A stretch of DNA of 64,000 nt from Omphiscola glabra. Lineage: Eukaryota; Mollusca; Gastropoda; Lymnaeidae. A program made the translations under genes and the position numbers. The notes beneath the pieces were generated by a model that saw only the letters and a list, made by a program, of their open reading frames with translations, made no database searches and had not been told where the DNA came from. The stretch covers positions 18,561,510 to 18,625,509 of the forward strand of contig OZ024796.1 of NCBI GenBank assembly GCA_964017045.1, in the 5' to 3' direction. Of this stretch, positions 14,075-25,789 are shown piece after piece; position 1 is the stretch's first letter, and each line of letters begins with the position of its first letter.

Positions 14075-14425
14075 GAGAAATCAAAACAATGATTGAGTAA
14101 CAATGACAACGTGTTATGGAGAAGAAACGTAACGTTTAGTAGTCTCCTACAGAATGCTAGCACATGAAGGAGAATAGGGAACATTGTGACACAATCGGCA
14201 AACTTTAGTCATTATATTTAAAAATCAACTTTATTTCAAGATTGACCCCCCCCCCCCCCTTTTCCAAGATGTTTCTAATGTAAACTTATTAATTTTCAAT
14301 CATTATGTATATTTTAAATTTTAAATTGGTTGTCTCTCTAAAATATAAATGTATTTTTAAAAAAACCTAGCATCCTATTACATCCACGCGTCCTAAAAAT
14401 AAACAACGCTATAACCAAGTAACGG
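14075..14425 (+). repeat. Local duplication, copy B
   Basis: Partner of 12675-13020. Its left end, 'gagaaatcaaaacaatgatt' to 'gttatggaga', is a single diverged version of the 41-bp unit that is present 13 times in copy A. A 14-C run at about 14248 interrupts the match and is absent from copy A. Confidence 0.75.
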
Positions 14426-14464
14426 GAAAATGCAAAGATATGCGATGATGTTACAGTAATTTAA

Positions 14465-14605
14465 ACCGGAGCGACCAATTTTGTAGCGGTGCGATAAAGT
14501 GCGCGCCGATAGCGATCGTTCATAAACAAGGGTGCGCAGCGGTCGCTCGTAATCTACATCGTCTCGTGTTCCGGCCAGAGCGACGCGCGCATCACTTTCT
14601 AATGA
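14465..14605. other. CpG-dense patch
   Basis: A short stretch unusually rich in CG within AT-rich flanks. It includes 'gcgcgccgatagcgatcg' and an inverted pair, 'gagcgacc' (14469) and 'ggtcgctc' (14541). It may be a transposon remnant or a small unmethylated element; nothing else identifies it. Confidence 0.4.
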
Positions 14606-14675
14606 CATTAAGTCACGCTATGGCAAGATAAAAGTCATACATCACATTTTTCCGGGGATTTTGGACCCGAGGTTA

Positions 14676-14681
<6 letters not shown>

Positions 14682-14717
<36 letters not shown>
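14682..14717. repeat. (AT)n microsatellite
   Basis: An uninterrupted AT dinucleotide run of about 36 bp, able to form a cruciform. Confidence 0.95.
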
Positions 14718-14724
<7 letters not shown>

Positions 14725-14804
14725 CTGCCTGGCTGCAGTCCACATCTCTATCGGTCAATGTCATCTCACTTAGCATTTGTTTTTGCACGTATCATTCATT
14801 AGTG

Positions 14805-14917
14805 TTTATTATTATTATTATTATTTGCTGTCTTATATAGCGCGGTACCCCAGCCTAGGGCTAGGCTCACCGAGCTGTACATAAAAATATTTTAAAAGAG
14901 ACATAATCGTGACAATA
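14805..14917 (-). mobile_element. 5'-truncated SINE/LINE tail, second copy
   Basis: Same family and orientation as 11486-11597, sharing (TTA)n, 'cttatatagcgcggtacccc' and 'acataatcgtgacaata' on the plus strand. The flanks of the two copies are unrelated, so they are independent insertions rather than part of a larger duplication. Confidence 0.6.
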
Positions 14918-15017
14918 ACATGAGATTCCTATTTAGAAATGGTTTTAGCCGCTGACTGAATGATCTTACTTCTCTAAGCAATCACATCTTCCTGGCCCTG
15001 CATTCTCAATACAAAGG

Positions 15018-15183
15018 CAGTGGCGTAGTGAGGGGGGGCAAGTGGGGCATCATGCCCCGGGCGCTACTCACAAAGGGGCGCCAAATGGTATATTTTACTA
15101 TTATATTGTATGGTTTTCAAATGGGGGGGGGGCGCTAAAAAGTTATTGTGCCCCGGGCGCGAGTTAAGCTCGCTACGCCACTG
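15018..15183 (+). mobile_element. hAT-type MITE, CAGTGGCG family copy 1
   Basis: 166 bp bounded by 'cagtggcgtagtgag' and its inverted partner 'ctcgctacgccactg'. The 8-bp flanks 'tacaaagg' and 'aacaaagg' agree at 7 of 8 positions. Internal landmarks are 'gccccgggcgc' blocks near both ends and 'ggtatattttac' in the middle. An 8-bp duplication with CAGTGG ends fits the hAT superfamily. It is far too short to encode a transposase. Confidence 0.85.
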
Positions 15184-18137
15184 AACAAAGGGTATACTTT
15201 TAAGCAAACAGGCGCAAGAGTCCTGTTCCAACTCAAAAACATGCAAAACATTTTAGAGGTTGCAAGTGAGGCTCTTGCAAGGGTAGCATCCTCAAGTACC
15301 TAAACACCACAGGCTGCCCCTCGAGCTCATTTATTTAAAATTTTTAACATTATAAATACCGTTTTGTTGTTGTTGTTTTTTGCCTTTACCTTTAAATGTG
15401 TTTTCACCCCCACCTCCCTGGAAGTCATTTTGTCCGCCCCCATCTCTCTTTTCCCCGAAATAAAATATAGATCCCAAATCGAAATGACAGTAAGCTAGAA
15501 CAATCAGTCACAAGAGAAGAGATTACATTTTAAACATCGTCTCATCTACGGGTCTCAAGCCTTACACTGGCCTCGATTAAAAGCCACATTATTTACTTCC
15601 ACGTATCGTCAGCGCGACGGTGGAACACGATTTCGCGTAGATGTCAGGTCTGATAATCCGCGCACGAACCATGTAGCGACAACGCCTGTTCAAGTACTTA
15701 ATAGAATACCAGGGATGTAGTGGGGGGGGGGGGGGGGGGGGAGGGGAGCATTTGGGATTGACAGAAAGAAAGAATTAACGTTCAGTCTCACGATTCAATA
15801 ATATCATGTAAACTGGTTAACTTATATAATATATTATTGGTTATAACAGAAGTCGATGATATGCTTAGACTCCGAGGAAATGCAATTAGAACTACGTAAC
15901 TATTCAAAGACTAGCTCAACATTTCAAGACACGGAACTAAACGGAAACGCTCCATCCCGGAACGACTCCAAGGGTGGAGAGCGACTAGAGCATTGGGAGG
16001 CGGCGCTGTGAGCAGCCATTCTTGTTTCTATTTCCCCCCCCCCCCTCCACCTCCCCCTGTTCTTTCCTGCAGCCTGTAGATCACTCTTGTCGTCTGGGCA
16101 CTGACGTCTGGCTTCTGAAGAGCTCATGGACTTGTGATGACCCCCCGTGACCCCTTGGGGAACTGTACAATGTACTCGCGGCCGAAAATAGTATTTGGAG
16201 GGGCGAACAACCTTGCTATTGAGTGTGAGGAAAAACCAAGACAAAGTATGTCGGCGCTTGAGAGGCACGAAAATATGCACGAGGCTCTTTGCTATAGTTT
16301 TAATTGGCCTATTAATTAATAACAGAAAGTTGTTGTTTTTTCCTTTATTTTTGTGTCTAAAAATGGGGGGGGGGGGGGGGGTGAGGTAATGGAGCATAAC
16401 AGGTTATAAAATTCTACAAAAAATTCAATTGATTACTTTAAAAAAAAAAGAATAACGTCATTTGAAAAGTAAAATTTCCTGATTGTATGAAACAGGTTTA
16501 ACTGACCTGGCGGTGATCGCATCTCCGATAAAGCATATAATTTATGCTTGATATTATATGTACCCCCCCATTCATGGGGATTCAAGCAAAACTGATTAAA
16601 GAACAATTGAATCATTGAATTTTATGTTATGCTGTGATTTTGTAATATTTTTTTTTTATATTTGGCAATAATATTTTCAATTTTATTTATAAGTCAGGAT
16701 GTTAGTTTCTAAGTTATAATGTTTTCATGGAAATTCAATGAAACAAATGAGAAGCACATATTTTTTTCTTAATCTAATTAAATATTGTGTAGAGGTGTCC
16801 AAGACTTAGTCAAGTGTAGCAGGGCTCAGTTCAGAAAATAGAAAGATTGGGAATCCGTAATTTAAAGAGACCTTTGCTTTTAATATACGAAGCGTTTTCG
16901 TAAAGCAGTGTCACGGGTGAAAGTCATTAATACAAGGGAGAGCATCGCCGAGCAAGATCTATTAGATGACTTTAGAGCCGAAGTAAAATAAAATTGGAAA
17001 ACTCGCACACTGTTATTTCAGCTAAAGCCTCCACTTTTCCTGTACTAAAGATCTATATGTTGTACAGTTCTTCGAACTATTCACAAAATGATTTTTGCAA
17101 GAAATTTAGCGGAAAGTCACAGCTCGCTCGGGGTAAGGGGGTGTGGAGACGGGGGATGTTGGTTAAAGGAAATCCTAGATTAGAAAATAATCAACATTCG
17201 GATTATTGAACAAGTCATCTGAAATCGCAATCATTAAGTCATCTTCAAAGTTACATGACGGAACTTAATGATTGCTACCATGAGGATTTGGATATAAAGT
17301 GTAACAATTAGCTGAAAGTATGTGACATGTGAAAAAAAAACAACAACAAAAATAGACTTTAACCAAACAAAGAAATCCTGCTATTAATAACATTGAGACT
17401 TACAGAAAAATGTTATCGTGGAATTTGTGTTTCTTGTTGAGTTTCTGATTAATGCGATGTTAACTAATTGGTAATACTGCAGTTTGTTTGCGTATAGACA
17501 GCCGATTCTAACCGTACCCCGACGTGGCTGATTTCGTCAGGCCTCTGTGACGTAGACAAGGCTGGACTGACTTTTACACAACATTTGCTTTTAAATGTAT
17601 TTATTTGTTTTATTTTTATTTTTATTTTTTGAATTCATAATTAACACATTGCCACCATATGCTACACATGGTTTTAAATTAATAAATTGCAATTTTACTC
17701 TAAAAGTTGTAAAAATATATGATTTTGTAAAAAAAATATCACGTTATCAAAAGTGTCCTAAGCAATAGCAAAGCTTATTGTGAAATAAATAAATGCATTG
17801 TAACACAAGCCCTGTACGGCCGGTGTAGAGACCACATGATAAGCCCGTGCGATAGCCCCAGATAACCTCGGCTTGCACAAAGGCTCATACACTTCATCTC
17901 ATGTCGCACTCGTAAGTATACACACACCCAAAAAAAATGATGGGAAAATATATTAACGCCAATGTTTCGTGGCTGCCCCATTATATTTTCTCCATCGGGG
18001 GCTCATACGCCACAGCAGAGAATGGCATGTTTTGTGGAGTCATAGAAATTCTTCGACTCCGTGTTGTGCAAAAAGATTTTGTTCATGAAAAAAAAAAAAA
18101 ATCCAATGCCCGTTGAATTCATAAAGTCCTAGCGGCT
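15184..18137. other. AT-rich DNA with G/C runs
   Basis: Holds a 20-G run (15722-15741), a 17-G run (16365-16381) and a C run near 16034. A strong acceptor-like site, a long pyrimidine tract ending 'ttctttcctgcag', lies at 16072. It is followed by 25 open codons and a stop, with no other exon evidence. The 157-codon minus frame at 15924-16397 reads through the G run and is not convincing. Confidence 0.5.
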
Positions 18138-18578
18138 AAGCTGTTTATAGTCTCATTATATCTAAGCTGTTTATAGTCTCATTATATCTAAGCTGTTTAT
18201 AGTCTCATTATATCTAAGCTGTTTATAGTCTCATTATATCTAAGCTGTTTATAGTCTCATTATATCTAAGCTGTTTATAGTCTCATTATATCTAAGCTGT
18301 TTATAGTCTCATTATATCTAAGCTGTTTATAGTCTCATTATATCTAAGCTGTTTATAGTCTCATTATATCTAAGCTGTTTATAGTCTCATTATATCTAAA
18401 CTGTTTATAGTCTCATTATATCTAAGCTGTTTATAGTCTCATTATATCTAAGCTGTTTCCAGTCTCATTATATCTAAGCTGTTTATAGTCCCACTATATC
18501 TAAGCTGTTTATAGTCCCACTATATCTAAGCTGTTTATAGTCTCACTATATCTAAGCTGTTTATAGTCTCACTATATT
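18138..18578. repeat. 26-bp minisatellite, 17 units
   Basis: Seventeen highly uniform units of 26 bp, 'aagctgtttatagtctcat' plus 'tatatct'. The last four units carry 'cac' or 'ccac' variants, so variation is concentrated at the right edge. Confidence 0.95.
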
Positions 18579-18728
18579 CGGTTTGTTATTTTACGTACAC
18601 CCGTTGGTTGGGCTCTCACATTTTTAAAATCCTACAAAAGAATGCATATTTGCGATCTTTGAAAATTGGTTTCGTAACGAATTTTAAAAATAGGACTTCT
18701 AAAATTGTTAAGTCGTTTACACAGGAGT

Positions 18729-18817
18729 CAGTTTGTAAGTGAGCAATGTCTATTTTACAGTTTCTAAGTGAGCAATGTCTATTTTACAGTTTGTAAGTGA
18801 GCGAGGCCTATTTTACA
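18729..18817. repeat. 29-bp repeat, 3 units
   Basis: Three copies of a 29-bp unit beginning 'agtttgtaagtgagcaatg' and ending 'tctattttac'. The third is diverged. Confidence 0.85.
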
Positions 18818-19703
18818 CGAGACGGGTGATGGGCCACACACGTGATGAGAGAAGTATTTTGGCCACGCACTATCTTATCTTCCATGTTGTAATCTGACCT
18901 GACATCCAAGTTGTGTAGACTATGATGATATAACGAGACGTTTTTTGTGTGCAGAGTTAATCAAACACAAACCAATGGATGCGAAAGTGTCGTATCATAT
19001 ATAAAAATCGCTACATAAACCCGCTGTAACTTAATATTATTTTCAAACCACCCTTCTATCCCTTGTTGGGATTTAAAAAAAAAAAAATTAACCTAAGGTT
19101 TACTTTATTTAATGATTGTAAAGGTTGTGATGTTAGTTCGCAATGAACAGATGAAATTCAAATGAATTTTTGAAAAACAAAGTATCAACAATGTTTATAC
19201 ATCAACCATGTTGATAGCTTAGCCGAAACATAGCAACATGAAGTAAAGGCGACACAAAAGAAAAATGACGGAGTTGCAAAAATGGAAAGGTGACTTAACA
19301 GTTCTTAGGTTATGGGCCGAAAATTCACTTGGAAGCTGAAATAGAATGGCGGCAAAAAGTAAATTTTCTTTACAATAATTCCTTTTAACCTCCTTACCGT
19401 TTTAAAAATATTTTAATTGTTGTTGTTGGAGAAAATGACAGGGGTCTTAAAATGCAAGAGTTGATTTTGTACAGATGCTCGGTTTATCAATGGGGTTTCG
19501 ACATCTCTTTCTGAAAACTACGTTTTTCATGTTGTAAGTTTCGAAACAACTAGCCATTTTATGGATCAGCCAATCAACGAACGTTTTTCAAACGGTTTGC
19601 TCTCAGAGAATGATATGGTTATATGTCCTTTCCCAAGTCAACACAACAAAAGATCAAAATGTTAGCACAAATCATTCTGACGTGTTTGTATCTATTTTTA
19701 CAT
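18818..19703. other. AT-rich DNA, nothing recognised
   Basis: Unique AT-rich sequence. No array, transposon end or convincing reading frame is seen. Confidence 0.5.
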
Positions 19704-20021
19704 TCCTTATATTAACTTCGCCTTTGGCCTGCTGGGTGTCGGACTGTCAAAATACTTGGACGGCTAACTGACCCACTTCCCGTCAACCTATCGAGGTGAA
19801 AGTTGATGCATGACAACATATTCCTTCAAATTTTCCGCCCCACTCATCACCCGCGAGCCCCCAAAAATCAGTTTTTTCCTGGGTTTTTTTTCCCAAGGGA
19901 AAGATGAAATCAAATTCCTTAGATTCTTTAAAAAAAAATGATCGCAAGTGATTTTGTTGCGTAATATTTTCTTTTGTTTTTTTCTGAAAATAGTTGGTGA
20001 GTTCTAATCCCATTTATTGTG
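19704..20021 (-). mobile_element. Mosaic dispersed repeat, inverted 3b copy
   Basis: On the minus strand this matches 9348-9683 in order: 'caccaactattttcagaaaa', 'gaaaatattacgcaac', 'ggaaaaaactgat', 'ctcgataggttgacgg', 'gggtcagttagccgt' and 'gcgaagttaatataa'. The two copies lie about 10 kb apart in opposite orientation. Confidence 0.6.
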
Positions 20022-20709
20022 ATGATGGAATAAATAAAATAAATTAAAAAAATCTATGCGTATGTTACCTGTCAAAAATTCGTGTATATAAATAATGTTA
20101 TTTTACGGCAGTCGCTACTCAACTCCAAAACAAGATTTGACTTTCGAGATCTTCTGACCACCGCATGGCCTCCACCATCGAAATTTATGCCATTCACTGC
20201 ATCGCTGGGGAAAACCCACTTTAGCGCTGATCTACTATTTTGATGAAGCACTTGCACACTGTTAGCCCCCCAGTCTGTCATAGGCGTCATCTCACCAATT
20301 AATCTACCAATAAGCCGCACTATCTGCCGCGATTGGCATCTGTTTGGAAGGCACGCCAATTAAACGCTCTTGCTGTAATGAATTGTTGTTGTTTTTCTAT
20401 GGGGTGCGGAGACGGGCGGGGGGGGGGGGCTGAGTGAATATGAACAATGTACTGATTAGCTGAACAGCTTCATTAACAGGCCGGGGTCAAGAGGACGTGT
20501 TTATTTGTTGTTTGAGATAACACTGGGTGAAATGGAAGTTTTTAAAATATATAGTCTTAGTTGTAAGAACGCGGGCCCATGAAGGGCCGTGCTTTTTGAT
20601 AAGCCTTTGGAATAAAGGTTAAAGGCTAGAGGGAAAGACTGGGAAAATGGCAACGATACGCAACACAAAATAATAATAATAATAATAAAATAATAAAAAT
20701 TAATAATAA
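20022..20709. other. Unique DNA with one long minus frame
   Basis: A minus frame of about 95 codons (20072-20359) has a natural-looking composition. It lacks a canonical start, a good acceptor or a recognisable motif. A (TAA)n run lies near 20671-20709. I do not call a gene. Confidence 0.4.
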
Positions 20710-21198
20710 CTAGATATGGCCCGCAAAACATTGGCACAAGCAATGCGCGAACTTCCCATCTACTAAAGTTACTTGACTAAACATGAAATCAAGTAACGCA
20801 CATTTAAGAATCGCAAATTTTGCTATATCCTTTCATCCTATGATACGTCACTGCACAATCATTATTTCACGCCCATGAACTATATTAAATATTCTGATGT
20901 CACAACCACTTTTAAAACTATATTTTTTACACCATACTTAAACTGAGACGATTTCATTTTCCGAAAAAAAAAAATTACGCACCAAACGCAGTTGCGTTAT
21001 TAAAAAAAAAAAAATCATTTAGCGTAGTTATCGGGAATTATATTTTGCGCGCTGTTGAGTTTATTATTGAACCCTACTTTCTTTCAAACGTATAGAATTA
21101 TTTATAGTATACTCTCAATACCAAACGTTAAATAGGAAGCAGCCGGAAATGAAAGCAGTCCACGAGTCACGCTAGTAGCGTAATATATATAAGAGATA
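20710..21198 (+). mobile_element. Mosaic dispersed repeat, 3a copy
   Basis: About 490 bp matching 59881-60362 over its length and 56894-57257 over its right two-thirds. Landmarks: 'ctactaaagttac', 'caagtaacgcacatttaaga', 'tttcacgcccatgaactata', 'caccaaacgcagttgcgtta', 'tagttatcgggaattatat', 'gcagtccacgagtcac' and 'gcgtaatatatataagag'. It shares its core with the 9306 copy but has a different tail. No inverted termini were found. Confidence 0.7.
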
Positions 21199-21356
21199 AT
21201 GAAATAATCAATCAAGATTTGAACAAAAACATGTTAACAAAACCTGTTAACATATTACTCCTAGATATACCGTATTGCTTGTTGCAAACATGAGGAAACA
21301 CGCCAGTAAGGCCGCCCAGATCCCCTCACGTAAAAAATAATGATTAGTGGCACCCC

Positions 21357-21938
21357 TTTGCTATAGATCCACTAGGTTGTGGAGCTTTAAAATTCCGTTT
21401 GTGCCACCATCAGTGGCGTAGTGAGGGGGGGGCAAGGGGGCATCATGCCCCGGGCGCTACTCACAAAGGGGCGCCAAATGGTATATTTTACTATAATATT
21501 GTATGATTTTCAAATAGGGTGGCGCTTAAAAGGTATTGGGGGCGCTAAAAAGGTATTGTGCCCCGGGCGCGAGTTAAGCTCGCTACGCCACTGGCCACCA
21601 TGTTTGTTAGATATATCGTTTGTGCCACCATGTTTGTTAGATATATCGTTTGTGCCACCATGTTTGTTACATAAATAGTTTGTGCCACCATGTTTGCTAT
21701 AGATCCACTAGGTTGTGGAGCCTTAAAATTCCGCTTGTGCCACCATGTTTGTTAGATGTATCGTTTGTGCCACTATGTTTGATATATATCCACTAGGCTG
21801 GAGAACCTCTGATATATCGCTTGTGCCATCATGTTTGTATAAATATCGTTTGTTCAAAACTGTTTATTACATATATCGTTTGCCCTCCTTCATTGTTTGT
21901 TGGAAATATCATTTGTGCCACCCTGTTTCCCATAGGTC
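21357..21938. repeat. 30-bp minisatellite with composite units
   Basis: Units of about 30 bp, 'tttgtgccaccatgtttg' plus 'ttagatatatcg'. A larger block, 'gctatagatccactaggttg' to 'aaaattccg', recurs at 21359 and 21699, so the array has higher-order structure. It is interrupted by the MITE at 21411-21593. Right-hand copies decay progressively. Confidence 0.85.
21411..21593 (+). mobile_element. hAT-type MITE, CAGTGGCG family copy 2
   Basis: 183 bp with 'cagtggcgtagtgag' and 'ctcgctacgccactg' ends and a perfect 8-bp duplication, 'gccaccat'. The duplication is part of the host minisatellite unit, so removing the element and one duplicate restores a normal 30-bp unit. The element therefore inserted after the array formed. 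It carries an extra 'ggcgct..aaaaggtattg' segment absent from copy 1. Confidence 0.9.
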
Positions 21939-22449
21939 CACTGGCCTATAAATATGCTTGATATTTGTTGCACCTCGTACCCCAGATTTGTTCTGCATGA
22001 GCAAACTCACGTAAATGGTTATGGAGACAAACAGTAACCAAAGAAGAAGAAGACAAAAAACCAACCCGTTTCTTCAGCCTGTTTGTTTATCCCAAGTAAC
22101 ACCAACAGACCATCGGTTGTCTCAAAACTTTCGCGTTTGACTCGGAAATTGTTGGTAGTTCACTCCTCGCCTTGGTACTGTCTTCTTCGCCTTGACCTAC
22201 TGGAGGGGGGGGCGGGTGGGGCGGAGTGTGGGGGTCACCATGTTTGTAGGATGCCATCCCCTGTTTTCCTTGCTGACAAGCGAAGGTTAACTCGTGTCAT
22301 GACAGGTCGACAAATAGACCCCGAGACCGTTGTGTCGGTCAGTGTTTTGACCTTTAAGTTTGCGGAGACCATTGGTAATTTGAAACAGGGCCTGGTTGCC
22401 ACATCAGGATGTTAAGTTTCTGAGTCCTAGTCGGCGATCTCGACTTATG
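21939..22449. other. Unique DNA, no firm gene
   Basis: A 110-codon plus frame (22083-22415) crosses a G-rich stretch. It has no ATG, domain or clear splice structure, so it is not called. Confidence 0.4.
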
Positions 22450-22860
22450 AAAGCTTATCAAATGTGAGATCTTATGATATCTTATCAAATATAAGATCTT
22501 ATGATATCTTATCAAATATAAGATATTATGATATCTTATCAAATATAAGATCTTATGATATCTTATCAAATGTGAGATCTTATGATATCTTATCAAATGT
22601 ACGATCTTATGATATCTTATCAAATGTACGATCTTATGATGTCTTATCAAATATAAGATCTTATGATATATTATCAAATGTGATATCTTATGATATCTTA
22701 TCAAATATAAGATCTTATGATATCTTATCAAATGTGAGATCTTATGATATCTTATCAAATGTACGATCTTATGATATCTTATCAAATGTACGATCTTATG
22801 ATGTCTCTTAAAATATAAGATCTTATGATATCTTATCAAATGTAAGATCTTATAATATAT
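22450..22860. repeat. 27-bp near-palindromic minisatellite
   Basis: About 15 units of 27 bp, each with 'agatcttatgatatcttatc'. AGATCT and GATATC palindromes occur in most units and the unit is nearly self-complementary. This explains why long frames are open on both strands. Each unit holds 'cttatca', a GATA-type site read in reverse. Confidence 0.95.
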
Positions 22861-23016
22861 AAGATGTCAAATGAAAGATTTTAAACATTTTATCCAGCTA
22901 GAAACAAAATTAATTACACATTTTTTAAAAATTAAATAATTAACTGTCCCAAACTTAAAGGGAATCTTAAAGAATAGTTGAAAGCAAGTAACATTGGACT
23001 AAGATGAACATAAATA

Positions 23017-23690
23017 ACATGTGACAAATATCAAAACAGTCGACATGTGACAAATATCAAAACAGTCGACATGTGACAGAGATCAAAACAGTCGACATGT
23101 GACAAACATCAAAACAGTGGACATGTGACAAAGATCAAAACAGTCGACATGTGACAAAGATCAAAACAGTCGACATGTGACAAAGATCAAAACAGTCGAC
23201 ATGTGACAGAGATCTAAACAGTTGACATGTGACAAACATCAAAACAGTGGACATGTGACAAAGATCAAAACAGTCGACATGTGACAAAGATCAAAACAGT
23301 CGACATGTGACAAAGATCAAAACAGTCGACATGTGACAAAGATCAAAACAGTCGACATGTGACAAAGATCAAAACAGTCGACATTTGACAAAGATCAAAA
23401 CAGTCGACATGTGACAAAGATCAAAACAGTCGACATGTGACAAAGATCAAAACAGTCGACATGTGACAAAGATCAAAACAGTCGACATGTGACAAAGATC
23501 AAAACAGTCGACATGTGACAAAGATCAAAACAGTCGACATGTGGCAAAGATCAAAACAGTCGACATGTGACAAAGATAAAAACAGACGACATGTGGCAAA
23601 GATCAAAACAGTCGACATGTGACAAAGATAAAAAAAAGACGACATTTGACAAAGATAAAAAAGACGACATTTGACGAAGATGAAAACAAT
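23017..23690. repeat. 26-bp minisatellite, about 26 units
   Basis: Units of 26 bp, 'gacatgtgacaaagatc' plus 'aaaacagtc', with a GTCGAC palindrome at most unit junctions. The left units vary (aaatatc, agagatc) and the last five decay with deletions. Confidence 0.95.
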
Positions 23691-23836
23691 ATATATGGTG
23701 ACGAAGTGTTCTGAAATGTTTCGTTTGAGTTTTGAGCTTTGTAATTCGGGACTAACCATACTTTACTAGGAAATTTCCCCTTTGTTGTATGATGTTCAAA
23801 ATTGATTTATATACTTACTGTTACATTGAATTAATG

Positions 23837-23894
23837 CAGCGGTTCTCAACCTGTGGGTCGCGACCCCTTTGGTGCTCGAACGACCGTTACGCAG
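23837..23894 (+). mobile_element. SPIN-like hAT element, left part
   Basis: Begins 'cagcggttctcaacctgtgg' and continues 'gtcgcgacccctttgg', the left end of the SPIN group of hAT elements as I know it. The sequence breaks at 23894 and resumes at 25659. The outer flanks 'aattaatg' (23829-23836) and 'atttaata' (25790-25797) agree at 6 of 8 positions, a weathered hAT target duplication. Confidence 0.85.
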
Positions 23895-25653
23895 TGTGAT
23901 GATCTGAGGCTGGACTTTATAAAATCCTGCTATCGTAAATCCGCCCCTGAAACCTCTTGTAAGATTATACCATTCCTCCCCCTTGTTTTGCCCCACAGTA
24001 CCATAGACCACTCACCCCAAAAGCGTGAATTTTGTGTTCAACTCCTATCATTGATGAACCTTGAGAAAATAATACCTTACCCCCCCCCCCCCCCCTCGGT
24101 ATTGCCCTGGAGACAGCAAAGCGGAGTAACGTCCCTTGTTGTTATTGCATTCTTAAACCAAATAGCTCACACAAAAGCGTGAATATGGATTTTGTACCTC
24201 ACACTGATAAACTTTGAGGGTAGAAGGTCAAGCCAGCAATAGCAGAAATGATCATCATTGGATGGGAAAATATACAACATTTAAATCATCCAATTGAATC
24301 ATCACCCAACTCGAATAAATAGCCAGAACAAGCAAGAATCTGTCTTTTATGATCTTATCACTTGACTGTGGACGCTGGAAGAGACTAGACTTAGACCTTC
24401 ATTAACATGATACATAACTGCAACCCAGGCTATTAGCAAGTATATGACTTTTAAGATCTGATCACTTAACCGTGGACGCTGGCAGTACCTAGTCTTAGGA
24501 CTTCATTAGCGTGATCATTAACTGCGACTGCTACCTGGAGTACTAGTGAGTACGCAACCATGATTTTGATATCATGTTATTGCACTTGTAATGTCCACAT
24601 AGCTATATAACTAATATTCGATCGTGTTTGATATCATTCTTATAATGGCCATGTTACCTTATATTTATATTATGCATTCTATTATTGCCTTTGCCGCGAG
24701 CTACGACACACCGCCATCACATCATAGAGATGGTAGGTTGTTGTTCCAACTCGCTCATGTCTCTTTTAACAAGAGGGCATTATGTTAATTATGTACCTGT
24801 AAATTTAATTGGTAATGATTAAATATCCCATGCTTCATAATTGAAATGTTTGCCTGGTCCAACATTGTCGCGAAGCAACATATGCTTACGCCGACAATGA
24901 TCAGACTTATAATCCATCCACAAATTGGAGGTATATAATGTACAAGCCATGTCACTTTCCATACCTCGATCTGAATTCGTTGCTGTTGGAAAGGGACTTA
25001 TCAGCGTATGACCATTCGATTGGATACTTATCCATTTTTGTATCATACTACATTCAGCCTGGTTTCTATCGCTGGACCGATTGACCTAGAAGCTGGAACA
25101 AGGGGATTGATCTACATCCTACACGAAACTACCTGACAGCTACTAGGACTTCGAGATCCAGGGACTCTACCTACCACGATTCGTTGCTGGAGAGTCATCT
25201 TCCCCATCGCAGTGATCCTACGGAACTCACAACAGGGAACTCCGCCTTCACTACTCTACGTTTGTGATTCACCGAGATCATCGTGGAAAAATATAAAAGT
25301 TAAGTCCACAAGGAATGAACATAGTATCTTGAGCATTTATAATAACGTTAGGGTATCGGTGACAATTGAAGTACATTGGAATATCTCGTCTAATTATAGG
25401 ACATCCTTTTGTGTATATATATTAAGTACCAGGAGTATATTAAGGAGAAATTTATAAATAATCATATTCAATAAATCATTGTATTTATTTCCTTTAACAA
25501 CTAGTTCGTTTCAGTCTATACTTTATGTACATAGATAGGTGTTATGTCTATGTGGTGATTGGGCTTAAGCAAATAATCCCTAGACTGAGTGCCAATAGGA
25601 TATCTCGTACGAGAGATACTCCTCTATACGAAATTATAAGACAGATCACCACA
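23895..25653. mobile_element. Probable solo LTR inside SPIN-like element
   Basis: A 1,759-bp insertion with ends 'tgtgatgatctg' and 'cagatcaccaca', an inverted 12-mer with one mismatch that begins TG and ends CA. It is flanked by a perfect 5-bp duplication, 'cgcag', at 23890-23894 and 25654-25658. TG..CA ends with a 5-bp duplication are the mark of retroviral-type integrase, so a solo LTR is the best reading. Inside are a 104-bp imperfect direct duplication (from 24344 and from 24448, sharing 'gtggacgctgg'), a TATA-like 'ggtatataatg' at about 24930 and 'aataaatcattg' near 25470. No long frame is present. A Ginger-type DNA transposon also has TGT..ACA ends but usually makes 4-bp duplications. 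Confidence 0.65.
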
Positions 25654-25658
25654 CGCAG

Positions 25659-25789
25659 GGGTCGCCTAAGACCATCGGAAAACACATATTTATGAAGTAG
25701 CAGCGAAAATAGTTTCTTGGTTAAGGGGTCACCACAACATGAGAAACTGTATGAAATGGTGGAGGCGTTAGGAAGTTTGAGAACCACTG
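25659..25789 (+). mobile_element. SPIN-like hAT element, right part
   Basis: Continues the element started at 23837: 'gggtcgcctaagaccatcgg', 'gaagtagcagcgaaaat', 'gggtcaccacaacatgag', ending 'gtttgagaaccactg'. Left and right parts together make about 189 bp, close to the intact 187-bp copy at 55947. Confidence 0.85.

Noticed and set aside
16073..16150. Terminal exon after a strong acceptor
   Set aside because: Only 25 codons with no motif. Pyrimidine runs next to CAG are common here because of the many C and T tracts.
15924..16397. 157-codon minus frame
   Set aside because: It includes a Pro run from a 17-G tract and has mixed, low-complexity composition with no motif or start context.
20072..20359. 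95-codon minus frame
   Set aside because: Natural composition, but no ATG, no good splice sites and no recognisable domain.
22354..22839. Frames of 161 (-) and 115 (+) codons
   Set aside because: Both come from one near-palindromic 27-bp array whose period is divisible by three.
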